This document shows, piece by piece, positions 17,301 to 24,283 of a stretch of DNA of 27,030 nt (positions are counted from its first letter, which is position 1; every line of letters begins with the position of its first letter). The notes under the pieces were generated by a model. The model saw only the letters and a program-made list of their open reading frames with translations. It did not search any database and was not told the DNA's origin. The stretch covers positions 45,933 to 72,962 of the forward strand of contig DFZT01000056.1 in the NCBI GenBank assembly GCA_002382755.1, written 5' to 3'. The translations under genes were made by a program, and so were the position numbers. Source of the DNA: Firmicutes bacterium UBA4049 (GTDB lineage: Bacteria > Bacillota > Desulfotomaculia > Desulfotomaculales > Nap2-2B).

Positions 17301-18098
17301 GTGCATGTTGCGGTCTGTGTGAAGATGGTTCCGGCTCCGGGACAGTGGTCCCGGATAGTTTTTCGTGATGACGGAAGCCTTCAACGCGAGGGCATTGAAC
17401 TGATTATCAATCCTGTGGACAGAAATGCCCTGGAAGAGGCGCTAAAAATAAGGCAAGCCCGGGGCGGTACGGTAGCTGTTTTTTCGATGGGACCTCCTTC
17501 CTGCCTTGAGCATCTAAGGGAGGCCCTGGCCATGGGAGCAGACAGGGCTTTTTTGTTGAGCGACCGGAATTTTGCCGGAGCAGATACGCTGGCCACTTCA
17601 CGGGCGCTGGCTGCAGGGATTAAAAAAGAAATGCCCGGCTTTGATCTGGTTCTTTGCGGCTCTGCAAGCATAGACAGCGGGACCGCCCAGGTCGGCCCCC
17701 AGCTGGCGGCGTATCTTGGGGCCGCTCACCTTACGGAAGCCTTTTCAATCAGCGTCGGGGAGCAAAATTGTTTTCAGGTCAGGACGGCCGGCAGTCATGG
17801 TTACTTTGTAACCGATCTCAGAAAACCGGCTGTAATCTCGGTGACCAAACAGCTGAATAAGCCACGCATCCCCACTTTATTCGATATCATGGCTTCATGC
17901 AATAAAGAAATAATTATTTTGTCGTCGGCGGAACTGAGCCTTCCGAAGTCGGAAAGCGGCCTGGAAGGATCGCCCACCAAGGTGCGGGAATTGTTTTTTT
18001 CTCCTGCCAGGCGGCTGGCCAGGATACTTGAGGGCTCCATGGAAGACAGGGTTGAGGAACTGCTCAGACAGCCGGGAGTGGCAGGTGTTTTAAAATGA
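17301..18098 (+). CDS. etfB: Electron transfer flavoprotein, beta subunit
   Basis: The small ETF subunit (265 residues). Together with EtfA it takes electrons from the flanking acyl-CoA dehydrogenases. The N-terminus VAVCVKMVPAP, the INPVDRNALEEAL segment, the GADRAFLLSD region and the SIDSGTAQVGPQLA nucleotide-binding loop are typical. The start is GTG at 17301, with GGGAG 6 nt upstream. It overlaps etfA by 4 bp (ATGA). Whether this ETF is a plain carrier or an electron-bifurcating form with FAD in the beta subunit cannot be settled by eye; no NADH- or ferredoxin-linked partner gene is visible here. Confidence 0.95.
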   Translation: MHVAVCVKMVPAPGQWSRIVFRDDGSLQREGIELIINPVDRNALEEALKIRQARGGTVAVFSMGPPSCLEHLREALAMGADRAFLLSDRNFAGADTLATSRALAAGIKKEMPGFDLVLCGSASIDSGTAQVGPQLAAYLGAAHLTEAFSISVGEQNCFQVRTAGSHGYFVTDLRKPAVISVTKQLNKPRIPTLFDIMASCNKEIIILSSAELSLPKSESGLEGSPTKVRELFFSPARRLARILEGSMEDRVEELLRQPGVAGVLK

Positions 18099-19096
18099 TT
18101 GGGGATATTGAAGGAAAAGAGAATCTTTGGGTTTTTGTTGAGCAGTTTAAAGGCGTCCCAAAACAGGTCAGTCTGGAACTGATTGCCAAAGCCCGTATGC
18201 TTGCCGATAGATTCGGCCTGCGCGTCGCTGCTCTGTTAATCGGGGACAATGTAAGGAATGTCTCCCCGGTATTGATCAACGCCGGTGCAGACGACGTATT
18301 CCTTCTGGAAGACCCCCTTTTAAGTCAGTACCGGAGTGATTTTTATGCGCCTGTTATTTTAGATCTAATCAGAAAAGGAAAACCCGGGGCGGTATTTTTC
18401 GGAGCCACCCCGATAGGCCGGGATCTTGCTCCTGCGGTTGCGGCCCTGGCCGAAACGGGGTGTACGGCTGACTGTATAGATCTTGAACTTACTGAGAACG
18501 GCGCCCTGCTCCAGACGGTTCCTGCGTTTGGCGGCCGTATGATGGCCGTTATAGTTACTCCCGAGCGTCGGCCGCAAATTGCCACTGTGCGCCTCGGGGT
18601 ATTTCAGCAGGCCTGGTTCCCGGAACATAACGGCAGGGTAGTAGATATATCGCCCCAATTGACGCAGGCGAAGTTTGACCTGGTCGAATTTGTTGAGGAA
18701 AGCCTTCAGCCTTCGCTTTTATTTTCAGCACGCGTTGTTGTCGCCGGCGGGGCGGGTGTTGATTCCCGGGAAGGGTGGGAACTGCTGCGGGAATTGGCAG
18801 GGGTCTTACAGGGAGCGTTGGGCGGAAGCCGGCCGGCCCTGGATAACGGCTGGATCCGGGAAAGCCAGATGATTGGTCACAGCGGCTCGACTATCCGTCC
18901 CGATCTTTATATTGCGGTCGGTATTTCAGGAGACGTTTTGCATATGGTAGGCGTACAGGACGCCAAGGTGATCGTCGCCGTGAACAGCGATTCCCGGGCC
19001 CCGATATTCAGTAATTCAGATTATGGGATTATTGGAGACTACCGTGAGGTAATACCTGTGCTGATTAACGCAGTGAAAAAGAAACAACGTTCTTAA
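18095..19096 (+). CDS. etfA: Electron transfer flavoprotein, alpha subunit
   Basis: The large ETF subunit (333 residues) with the C-terminal FAD domain. Conserved elements are GGSRPALDNGW (with the flavin Arg), GISGDVLHMVGVQDAK (with the flavin His) and the C-terminal SDYGIIGD. Two usual FAD-site motifs differ: the common GGRG is GGAG (VVVAGGAGVDS), and the common QTGK is HSGS. The N-terminal domain begins with ENLWVFVEQF. Translation is coupled to etfB through the ATGA overlap. There is no iron-sulfur extension. The gene is intact, and its altered FAD site might tune potential or partner choice. Confidence 0.94.
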   Translation: MIGDIEGKENLWVFVEQFKGVPKQVSLELIAKARMLADRFGLRVAALLIGDNVRNVSPVLINAGADDVFLLEDPLLSQYRSDFYAPVILDLIRKGKPGAVFFGATPIGRDLAPAVAALAETGCTADCIDLELTENGALLQTVPAFGGRMMAVIVTPERRPQIATVRLGVFQQAWFPEHNGRVVDISPQLTQAKFDLVEFVEESLQPSLLFSARVVVAGGAGVDSREGWELLRELAGVLQGALGGSRPALDNGWIRESQMIGHSGSTIRPDLYIAVGISGDVLHMVGVQDAKVIVAVNSDSRAPIFSNSDYGIIGDYREVIPVLINAVKKKQRS

Positions 19097-19134
19097 CTAA
19101 ATGGTTGATCTGCGAGAGAGGGGAAGACAGAAAG

Positions 19135-20277
19135 TTGGATTTTAAGCTTAATATGCAGCAGGAGCTGCTCAAAAAAACCGTCCGGCAGTTTGCGGAAGAA
19201 GAGATTGCTCCGCTGGTTGATGAAATGGAGAGAAATGATCAGACCCCCCCGGAACTGGTCAGAAAAATGGGAGAACAGGGGTTTTTCGGTGTTACCGCGC
19301 CTTTGGAATATGGCGGCACAGGTATGGGACACGTTGACCGGGTGATTATGCTGGAAGAAATTGCGCGGATTTCCGCGGCAATAGCCATGTCCCTGCAGGT
19401 ATTGCAGATTGGCGTGGGCATGATGATGGAAATGGGAACCAGCGAACAAAAAAACAGGTATTCCCCGGCTCTTGCCCAGGGTAAAATTCTAATAACTCCT
19501 GCATTTACGGAATCAAGCGGGGGATCGGACCTGGAAGGCATGTCCACAAAGGCTTCCGATAAGGGTGAATACTATTGTATAAATGGGCGTAAAGTATTTA
19601 TTACCAACTCTCATATTGCGGATGCCGTAATTATTATAGCAAAGCATGAGGAAACGAAAAAGTTCGGAGCTTTTCTAGTTGAGAAGGGAGAAAAAGGTTT
19701 CCGTCCGGGGCGGATTGAGAAAAAAATGGGGTTGTTCGGATGTTATAATGGTGAAATAATTTTAGATAACTGCCAGGCGCCAAAAGAAAATCTATTTGGT
19801 GAAAAAGGCAGGGGATTGTCTGCAGCTTTAAGAGGAATAAGCAATTACGGCAGGACCGGCATGGCGGCGTCAGCGCTGGGCTTGATGCAGGCTTCCTTGG
19901 AGGCTGCCGTAAAATTTGCGCAGGAAAGAACGCTTTACGGGAAAGCGATCAGCAATCTTGCTCCAATCCAGTTTAAGATCGCTGAAATATACGCTGAGTT
20001 GGAAGCAAGCAGGCTGATGTCATATTACGCAGCCTGGCTGGTCGAACAGGGCAGTAAAAGGTCGGATACCCAGACTGCGGCGGCTAAGTTTTTTGCCACG
20101 GAAGCTTCCTTGCGCTGTACACGCAAGACTATGGACATTTACGGGGCCTACAGTTGTATAAAAGACTACCCGGTGGAAAGATATTACCGCGACGCCCAGC
20201 TTTTAATATCCGCAGACGGTACAAGCGATATAAAAAGGATTATTGTCGGCCGCAACTTAACCGCGAAAAAAAATTAA
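19135..20277 (+). CDS. Acyl-CoA dehydrogenase 2 (FAD), paralogue of the first
   Basis: Same family and length (380 residues) as the dehydrogenase at 16080. It shares TESSGGSDLEG, the block around LYGKAISNLAPIQFKIAEIY, DIYGAY and SADGTSDI, and again has Asp (D361) where most family members have the catalytic Glu. The start is TTG at 19135: it lines up with the MDF start of the first copy and has AGAGGGG upstream. An ATG 10 codons earlier lies ahead of that site. It is AT-richer at silent positions than copy 1, by impression, so the duplication is not recent. It follows etfA by 38 bp. The pair flanking etfBA suggests two related substrates, two sequential desaturations, or a heteromer. Confidence 0.93.
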   Translation: MDFKLNMQQELLKKTVRQFAEEEIAPLVDEMERNDQTPPELVRKMGEQGFFGVTAPLEYGGTGMGHVDRVIMLEEIARISAAIAMSLQVLQIGVGMMMEMGTSEQKNRYSPALAQGKILITPAFTESSGGSDLEGMSTKASDKGEYYCINGRKVFITNSHIADAVIIIAKHEETKKFGAFLVEKGEKGFRPGRIEKKMGLFGCYNGEIILDNCQAPKENLFGEKGRGLSAALRGISNYGRTGMAASALGLMQASLEAAVKFAQERTLYGKAISNLAPIQFKIAEIYAELEASRLMSYYAAWLVEQGSKRSDTQTAAAKFFATEASLRCTRKTMDIYGAYSCIKDYPVERYYRDAQLLISADGTSDIKRIIVGRNLTAKKN

Positions 20278-20350
20278 GCAGGGGAAAGAAGGGATTAAAA
20301 TTACAGATAAGCTGAGGTTTTCAAAAAAACCCAAGGTCAGCGAGCCGTAT

Positions 20351-21202
20351 ATGATTGCCGCCTGGCCTGGAATCGGCAACATCGGCTTGATTACGGTAAA
20401 TTATCTAAAAAACAAGCTGGACGCCGAGGAGATCGGTGAAATTGAATCCTGGCACCATTTCTACCCCAAAGAAATCTTGATTAAAGACGGCATTATCCAG
20501 GGGATGGATTTTCCGGCGAACAAATTTTACTATAAAAAAGCCGGACGGGACCTGATTTTTTTCCTGGGCGAAACTCAGCCCTCCGGCGAAGACGAGATAT
20601 ATGAGATGGCTAACCTGGTAATTGACGCGGCTGAGGAATTCGGGTGTAAAATGCTTTACACTGCAGGTGCGGCGGTGGCGCCGGTTCATCACACCTCGGT
20701 TCCCAGGGTTTGGGCCATTCCTAATAAAGAGGAACTTGTCGAACGGGCAAGGAGTTACCCAAATACCATCGCGATGAGTGATATCGGGGAGCGTGAAGGG
20801 AGGGGGAACATTACCGGGCTCAATGGCATATTAATCGGTGTGGCAAAAAGAAGAAACCTTGACGGCATCTGCCTGCTGGGTGAGGTCCCTATCTATATAG
20901 CGCATTTCCCCGGACATATAATTCTTTATCCGAAAGCCTCAAAATCTATTCTTGACGTTTTATCCTTTAGTTTGAAGGTTGAATTCGATCGGGCAAATAT
21001 TGACCTTTATTCAAAAAATGTTGAAAAAGAAATAGATCATCTTTATAACGAACTGTCGCCGCCCATCCGGAGTGAGCTGGATAAGCTGAAACATATAAAT
21101 TACATCAGGCGGGCTGATCCCGGCCCGATAACCGAAGACGAAACGGAGAAAATTATCAAGGAAGTGGAAGACTTTTTTAGGGAGGGGGGAAAACATGGTT
21201 AA
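20351..21202 (+). CDS. PAC2-family protein, first of a tandem pair
   Basis: Belongs to the PAC2 (proteasome assembly chaperone 2, DUF75) family. Recognisable elements are AAWPGIGNIGLITVNYL near the start, GAAVAPVHHTSVPRVWA, and ITGLNGILIGVAKRR followed by ICLLGEVPIYI. Eukaryotic and archaeal relatives act as chaperones; the bacterial role is unknown. A charged helical tail follows, with likely coiled coil around VEKEIDHLYNEL. The ATG at 20351 is used for the coordinates, but it has no good ribosome-binding site and the family's first strand starts right at it. The frame stays open upstream, and AGGGGA at 20280 points to a rare ATT start at 20294 or a CTG at 20312. It overlaps the second PAC2 gene by 8 bp. 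Confidence 0.88.
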   Translation: MIAAWPGIGNIGLITVNYLKNKLDAEEIGEIESWHHFYPKEILIKDGIIQGMDFPANKFYYKKAGRDLIFFLGETQPSGEDEIYEMANLVIDAAEEFGCKMLYTAGAAVAPVHHTSVPRVWAIPNKEELVERARSYPNTIAMSDIGEREGRGNITGLNGILIGVAKRRNLDGICLLGEVPIYIAHFPGHIILYPKASKSILDVLSFSLKVEFDRANIDLYSKNVEKEIDHLYNELSPPIRSELDKLKHINYIRRADPGPITEDETEKIIKEVEDFFREGGKHG

Positions 21203-21992
21203 GATGAAAGCATTCCCCAAACACAAAGCTCCTTTTTTGATTTCCGGCTGGAGCCCTGACGCCGGCGAGACAGGTTGGCAAGCAATTGATTTTATTAATA
21301 AACGCCTTGCTGCCAGGGAATTTGCGGATATTGAGCCGACCGGGTTTTTTAGTTTGGGCGGAGTTGATATCAAAGAAAATGTTTGTATGTTTCCCGAAAG
21401 CAGATTTTTTTCTTCCGAAAAAAAAGACCTGATCTTTTTTAAGAGCAACTCCCCGTCCATCAAGGGCTATCAGTTTTTAAACCTTGTTCTTGATGTCGCC
21501 AAAAGTTTCAATGTGCAGGGAGTATATTCGGTTGGCGGGATGCTTTCCATGATACCCCATACAACAAGTCCGAGAAAAGTCGTTGCTGTATTTAACTCGC
21601 CCCGTTTAAAGGCTGATCTTGCCGCCTATGATCTGATGACGGATCTCGATTATCGCGGAACGCCCTCGATGAATGGGTTTCTTGTCTGGGTGGCTGGAAA
21701 AAGGGAGCTTCCGGCGGCTTGTTTTATGGTCAATGTGCCTTTTTACCTGGCTGACAGGGTTGACCCCAGGGCAGGCAAAGCTGTTTTGGAATTCCTTAAT
21801 TTAAGATTCGGCCTGGGTATAGACCTAAGCGTTCTTGACCGCGAGATTGAGATTCAGGACAGGAAAATAGAAAGAATAAGGAAAAACAATTCATTTTTTG
21901 ATTCCCAGATGACCAAACTGGAGAATAAAATGGAGCTGTCCCACGAAGAGATGGAAGGCCTGCTGGATGAATTAAACAGGTTTATGGACTAG
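21195..21992 (+). CDS. PAC2-family protein, second and more divergent of the pair
   Basis: A 265-residue PAC2-like protein. It keeps the family pattern in weaker form: ISGWSPDAGETGWQAIDF for the first strand and loop, VYSVGGMLSMIPHTTSPRKV, and a PSMNGFLVWVAGKREL block then VNVPFYL. Its C-terminal ~60 residues are highly charged and likely a coiled coil (IEIQDRKIERIRKNN, LENKMELSHEEMEGLLDEL). The ATG at 21195 sits 6 nt behind GGAGGGGG and overlaps the first PAC2 gene by 8 bp, so the two are translationally coupled, as expected for partners. It ends 21 bp inside the convergent mreB/mbl gene. Function unknown. Confidence 0.84.
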   Translation: MVKMKAFPKHKAPFLISGWSPDAGETGWQAIDFINKRLAAREFADIEPTGFFSLGGVDIKENVCMFPESRFFSSEKKDLIFFKSNSPSIKGYQFLNLVLDVAKSFNVQGVYSVGGMLSMIPHTTSPRKVVAVFNSPRLKADLAAYDLMTDLDYRGTPSMNGFLVWVAGKRELPAACFMVNVPFYLADRVDPRAGKAVLEFLNLRFGLGIDLSVLDREIEIQDRKIERIRKNNSFFDSQMTKLENKMELSHEEMEGLLDELNRFMD

Positions 21993-23027
21993 CTTTTGGA
22001 TAAAGGGAACAGGGCGCTTTTTTTTGCCGTTGGCTGATAAAACATCCAGCATCTTCAACGCTTTTCCGGCGCCCAGGGCTACACATGAAAGCGGGTCTTC
22101 GGCGATAAAAACCTTAATTCCGGTATGCCTGCTTAAAAGGCTGTCGATGCCCTTGAGCAAGCAGCCGCCGCCTGTTAAGGTAATCCCTCTTTCAACAACG
22201 TCCGCGGCCAGTTCCGGCGGCGTGTTCTCCAGGACTTCCTTGACAGCCCCGATAATTGTCTCGAGCGGTTCCTGAATTGCTTCATGGGTATGACAATCGG
22301 ATATTGTTAATGCTCTTGGGAGGCCGTTGATCAAACTTCTGCCCTGTACTTCCAATTGCCTGTTGGCAATCAGTTCCTGATCGGCGATACCTATTTCCAT
22401 CTTGATTTTTTCACTGGTGCGTTCTCCGATATACAGGTTTAAGCGTTTACGGATATACCTGGCAATTGCCTCGTCAAATTTATCGCCGCCTACGCGCAGG
22501 CTTTTGCTGCAAACGATTCCGTTCAGGGAAAGAACGGCGATGTCCGTTGTCCCCCCGCCGATATCCACAACCATGGTCCCGGACGGCGCTGATATATTTA
22601 AGCCTGCGCCAAGGGCTGCCGCAACAGGTTCCTTGATAATGTATGTCCGTCCCGCGCCAGCCTGAATTGCTGCCTGCCGTATTGATCTTTCTTCAACATT
22701 GGTTACCTGGGCGGGCATGCAGATCATCACCCTGGGGCGGAATAAAAAGCCGAGACCCTTTGGTTTGGATATAAAACAATGGAGCATTTTTTCAGTTGCT
22801 GTGTAATCGGCAATTACGCCTTCGCGTAGGGGACGGATGGCTACTATATTCCCAGGGGTTCGTCCAATCATTCGGCGAGCTTTGTTGCCGACGGCTACAA
22901 TTTGCCCGTTATTCTTATTTATAGCGACAACCGAGGGTTCGCGGAGTACGATTCCCCTGTCTTTCATGTAGACAAGCGTGTTGGCGGTACCGAGATCTAT
23001 TCCCATATCTGTTGACAGAGACAGCAA
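21972..23027 (-). CDS. mbl: MreB/Mbl actin-like cell-shape protein
   Basis: Bacterial actin that assembles on the inner membrane and guides sidewall peptidoglycan synthesis. It has 351 residues with the phosphate-1 motif MGIDLGTANTLVY, the phosphate-2 motif VVDIGGGTTDIAVLS, VERGITLTGGGCLL (adenosine loop) and DPLSCVALGAG. The start is the TTG at 23027, 7 nt past GGAGG; an ATG 15 codons upstream includes that site in its own reading frame and is rejected. The tail after ALKMLDVL is basic (NGKKKRPVPF). No mreC or mreD is adjacent, which fits an Mbl or extra MreB copy rather than the mreBCD operon. The Mbl versus MreB choice is not firm. Confidence 0.93.
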   Translation of the reverse strand: MLSLSTDMGIDLGTANTLVYMKDRGIVLREPSVVAINKNNGQIVAVGNKARRMIGRTPGNIVAIRPLREGVIADYTATEKMLHCFISKPKGLGFLFRPRVMICMPAQVTNVEERSIRQAAIQAGAGRTYIIKEPVAAALGAGLNISAPSGTMVVDIGGGTTDIAVLSLNGIVCSKSLRVGGDKFDEAIARYIRKRLNLYIGERTSEKIKMEIGIADQELIANRQLEVQGRSLINGLPRALTISDCHTHEAIQEPLETIIGAVKEVLENTPPELAADVVERGITLTGGGCLLKGIDSLLSRHTGIKVFIAEDPLSCVALGAGKALKMLDVLSANGKKKRPVPFIQKLVHKPV

Positions 23028-23169
23028 AGGATTTCCTCCATAGAAATAAAGATACAATTCGATATTCGACATACTATTTCTACATATTATTCCGGAATCC
23101 TTCTAATTAAACGATGGTATTAATTTATGGAAAAATAAAAAAAGTGTTTTTAAGCAAGGTGGGATTATA

Positions 23170-23718
23170 ATGGGACAAATAAGGGAAGTGCTGCCTGTAA
23201 AGATCCTGGCAGGATTGCTTTCCCGGGATGTATCATTATTTGAAACCGTGAAATTGGAACTGGAAAAAGACTGGGGGCCGGTTGATCAGCAGAGCGATTT
23301 AATGGATTTTAAATTTACCAGGTATTATGAAGAGGAGCTGGGCAGTAATCTCAAACGTTTGTTTATGAGCTTTGCCGGACTTGCCGATCCCGGCCGCCTT
23401 CCCGAAATGAAGCTGTTTACCAATTATCTTGAGAATAAACTGTCAGTTGACGGCCGGCGCAGGGTAAATATAGATCCCGGTTACATTACCCCGGCAAGGC
23501 TGATCCTGGCCACAACCAAGGATCATTCCCACCGGGTCTACCTTGGCAGGGGTATTTATGGTGACCTTACCCTGATCTTCTCCCAGGGCATTTTCAAACC
23601 TTTACCCTGGACGTATCCCGACTACCGCAGCGAGGAGTACGGGGTTTACTTCAGACGCGTGCGCGAAATATGCCGGGAACAGCTACGCAATTCAGTCCCT
23701 ATTATATTCAAGCTTTGA
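23170..23718 (+). CDS. DUF4416 family protein
   Basis: A 182-residue protein of unknown function. It fits the DUF4416 pattern throughout: PVKILAGLLSRDVSLFETV, FTRYYEEELGSNLKRLF, INIDPGYITPARLILATTKD-like segment (VNIDPGYITPARL here), HRVYLGRGIYGDLTLIF and PLPWTYPDYRSEEYG. It has no signal peptide or membrane segment, so it is cytosolic. The ATG at 23170 has AAGGTGG upstream. It is divergent from mbl across a 142-bp gap and followed by a new promoter, so it may be a single-gene unit. The many invariant Asp, His, Tyr and Pro residues suggest an enzyme, but no catalytic site is established. Confidence 0.88.
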   Translation: MGQIREVLPVKILAGLLSRDVSLFETVKLELEKDWGPVDQQSDLMDFKFTRYYEEELGSNLKRLFMSFAGLADPGRLPEMKLFTNYLENKLSVDGRRRVNIDPGYITPARLILATTKDHSHRVYLGRGIYGDLTLIFSQGIFKPLPWTYPDYRSEEYGVYFRRVREICREQLRNSVPIIFKL

Positions 23719-23749
23719 TTTCTAGTTAACTGTGCTTGACAAGCTTTGA
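23709..23749 (+). repeat. 10-bp direct repeat at the promoter of the DUF35-thiolase-SDR operon
   Basis: CAAGCTTTGA occurs at 23709-23718 (overlapping the DUF4416 stop codon) and again at 23740-23749, 31 bp apart or about three helical turns. The second copy overlaps the last bases of the predicted -35. This arrangement would suit a repressor or activator, but no known operator is recognised. Confidence 0.45.
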
Positions 23750-23764
23750 CTGAGTTGTTAAACT
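23736..23764 (+). promoter_or_regulatory. Predicted promoter of the DUF35-thiolase-SDR operon
   Basis: A perfect -35 TTGACA (23736-23741), a 17-bp spacer and a -10-like TAAACT (23759-23764, 4 of 6). It starts just past the DUF4416 stop and lies about 50 nt upstream of the DUF35 gene start. It suggests that this cluster is transcribed separately from the genes at 12457-21992. Confidence 0.55.
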
Positions 23765-23816
23765 TATGTCTAACTAAATAATTATCTAAAAAAACAAAAA
23801 AAAGGGGGAGTAGTTC

Positions 23817-24230
23817 TTGGCAGAACAGGTTGTATTTCATCCGGATATTCTTTGTATCCCTGAGGGAGGGGAAAAGCCATACTTAATCGCCTATAAATGC
23901 TCGTGCGGTTCGGCATGGTTCCCCAAGTTGCCGTTTTGCCCGAATTGTTGGTCAGACAAGCTGGAGCCGATGCCGCTCAGCAGGACAGGAAAACTTTATA
24001 CCTATACAATAGTTGCTATCCCACAGCCGGGTCTTCAAGCCCCGTTAGCTTATGGATTTGTTAATTTCCCGGAGGGTGTGAGCGTCTGCGCCCAGATTGA
24101 TGTTCAAGGCGACCTCGAAACGATTCAAAAAGCGCTCCATATTGATATGGATGTTGAAGTGGCAGCGGGAGTTATCCGCAAGGATAAAGACGGAAACGAG
24201 ACCATCAGCTATAGGTTTAAACCGATTTAA
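23817..24230 (+). CDS. Zn-ribbon / OB-fold acyl-CoA-associated protein (DUF35, BbsA-like)
   Basis: A 137-residue protein with an N-terminal zinc ribbon and a C-terminal OB fold. Zinc ligands are C28, C30, C41 and C44; the first knuckle is CxC (KCSCG) rather than the usual CxxC. The OB-fold part runs from GKLYTYTIV through PLAYGFVNFPEG. Family members form complexes with thiolases or hydroxymethylglutaryl-CoA synthases and help bind acyl-CoA; BbsA, partner of the thiolase BbsB in anaerobic toluene degradation, is one. The start is TTG at 23817 behind AAAGGGGGAG. Being directly upstream of a thiolase gene supports the same pairing here. Confidence 0.9.
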   Translation: MAEQVVFHPDILCIPEGGEKPYLIAYKCSCGSAWFPKLPFCPNCWSDKLEPMPLSRTGKLYTYTIVAIPQPGLQAPLAYGFVNFPEGVSVCAQIDVQGDLETIQKALHIDMDVEVAAGVIRKDKDGNETISYRFKPI

Positions 24231-24283
24231 GAGAAGTTTAATTCAAAATAAAGATGACTATTAAAGGGAGGTTTAATGGGTAT

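Noticed and set aside
22001..22030. T-rich stretch downstream of the second PAC2 gene as a terminator
   Set aside because: A run of T follows GGGCGC at about 22013, but no convincing stem precedes it and it lies within the mbl coding sequence.
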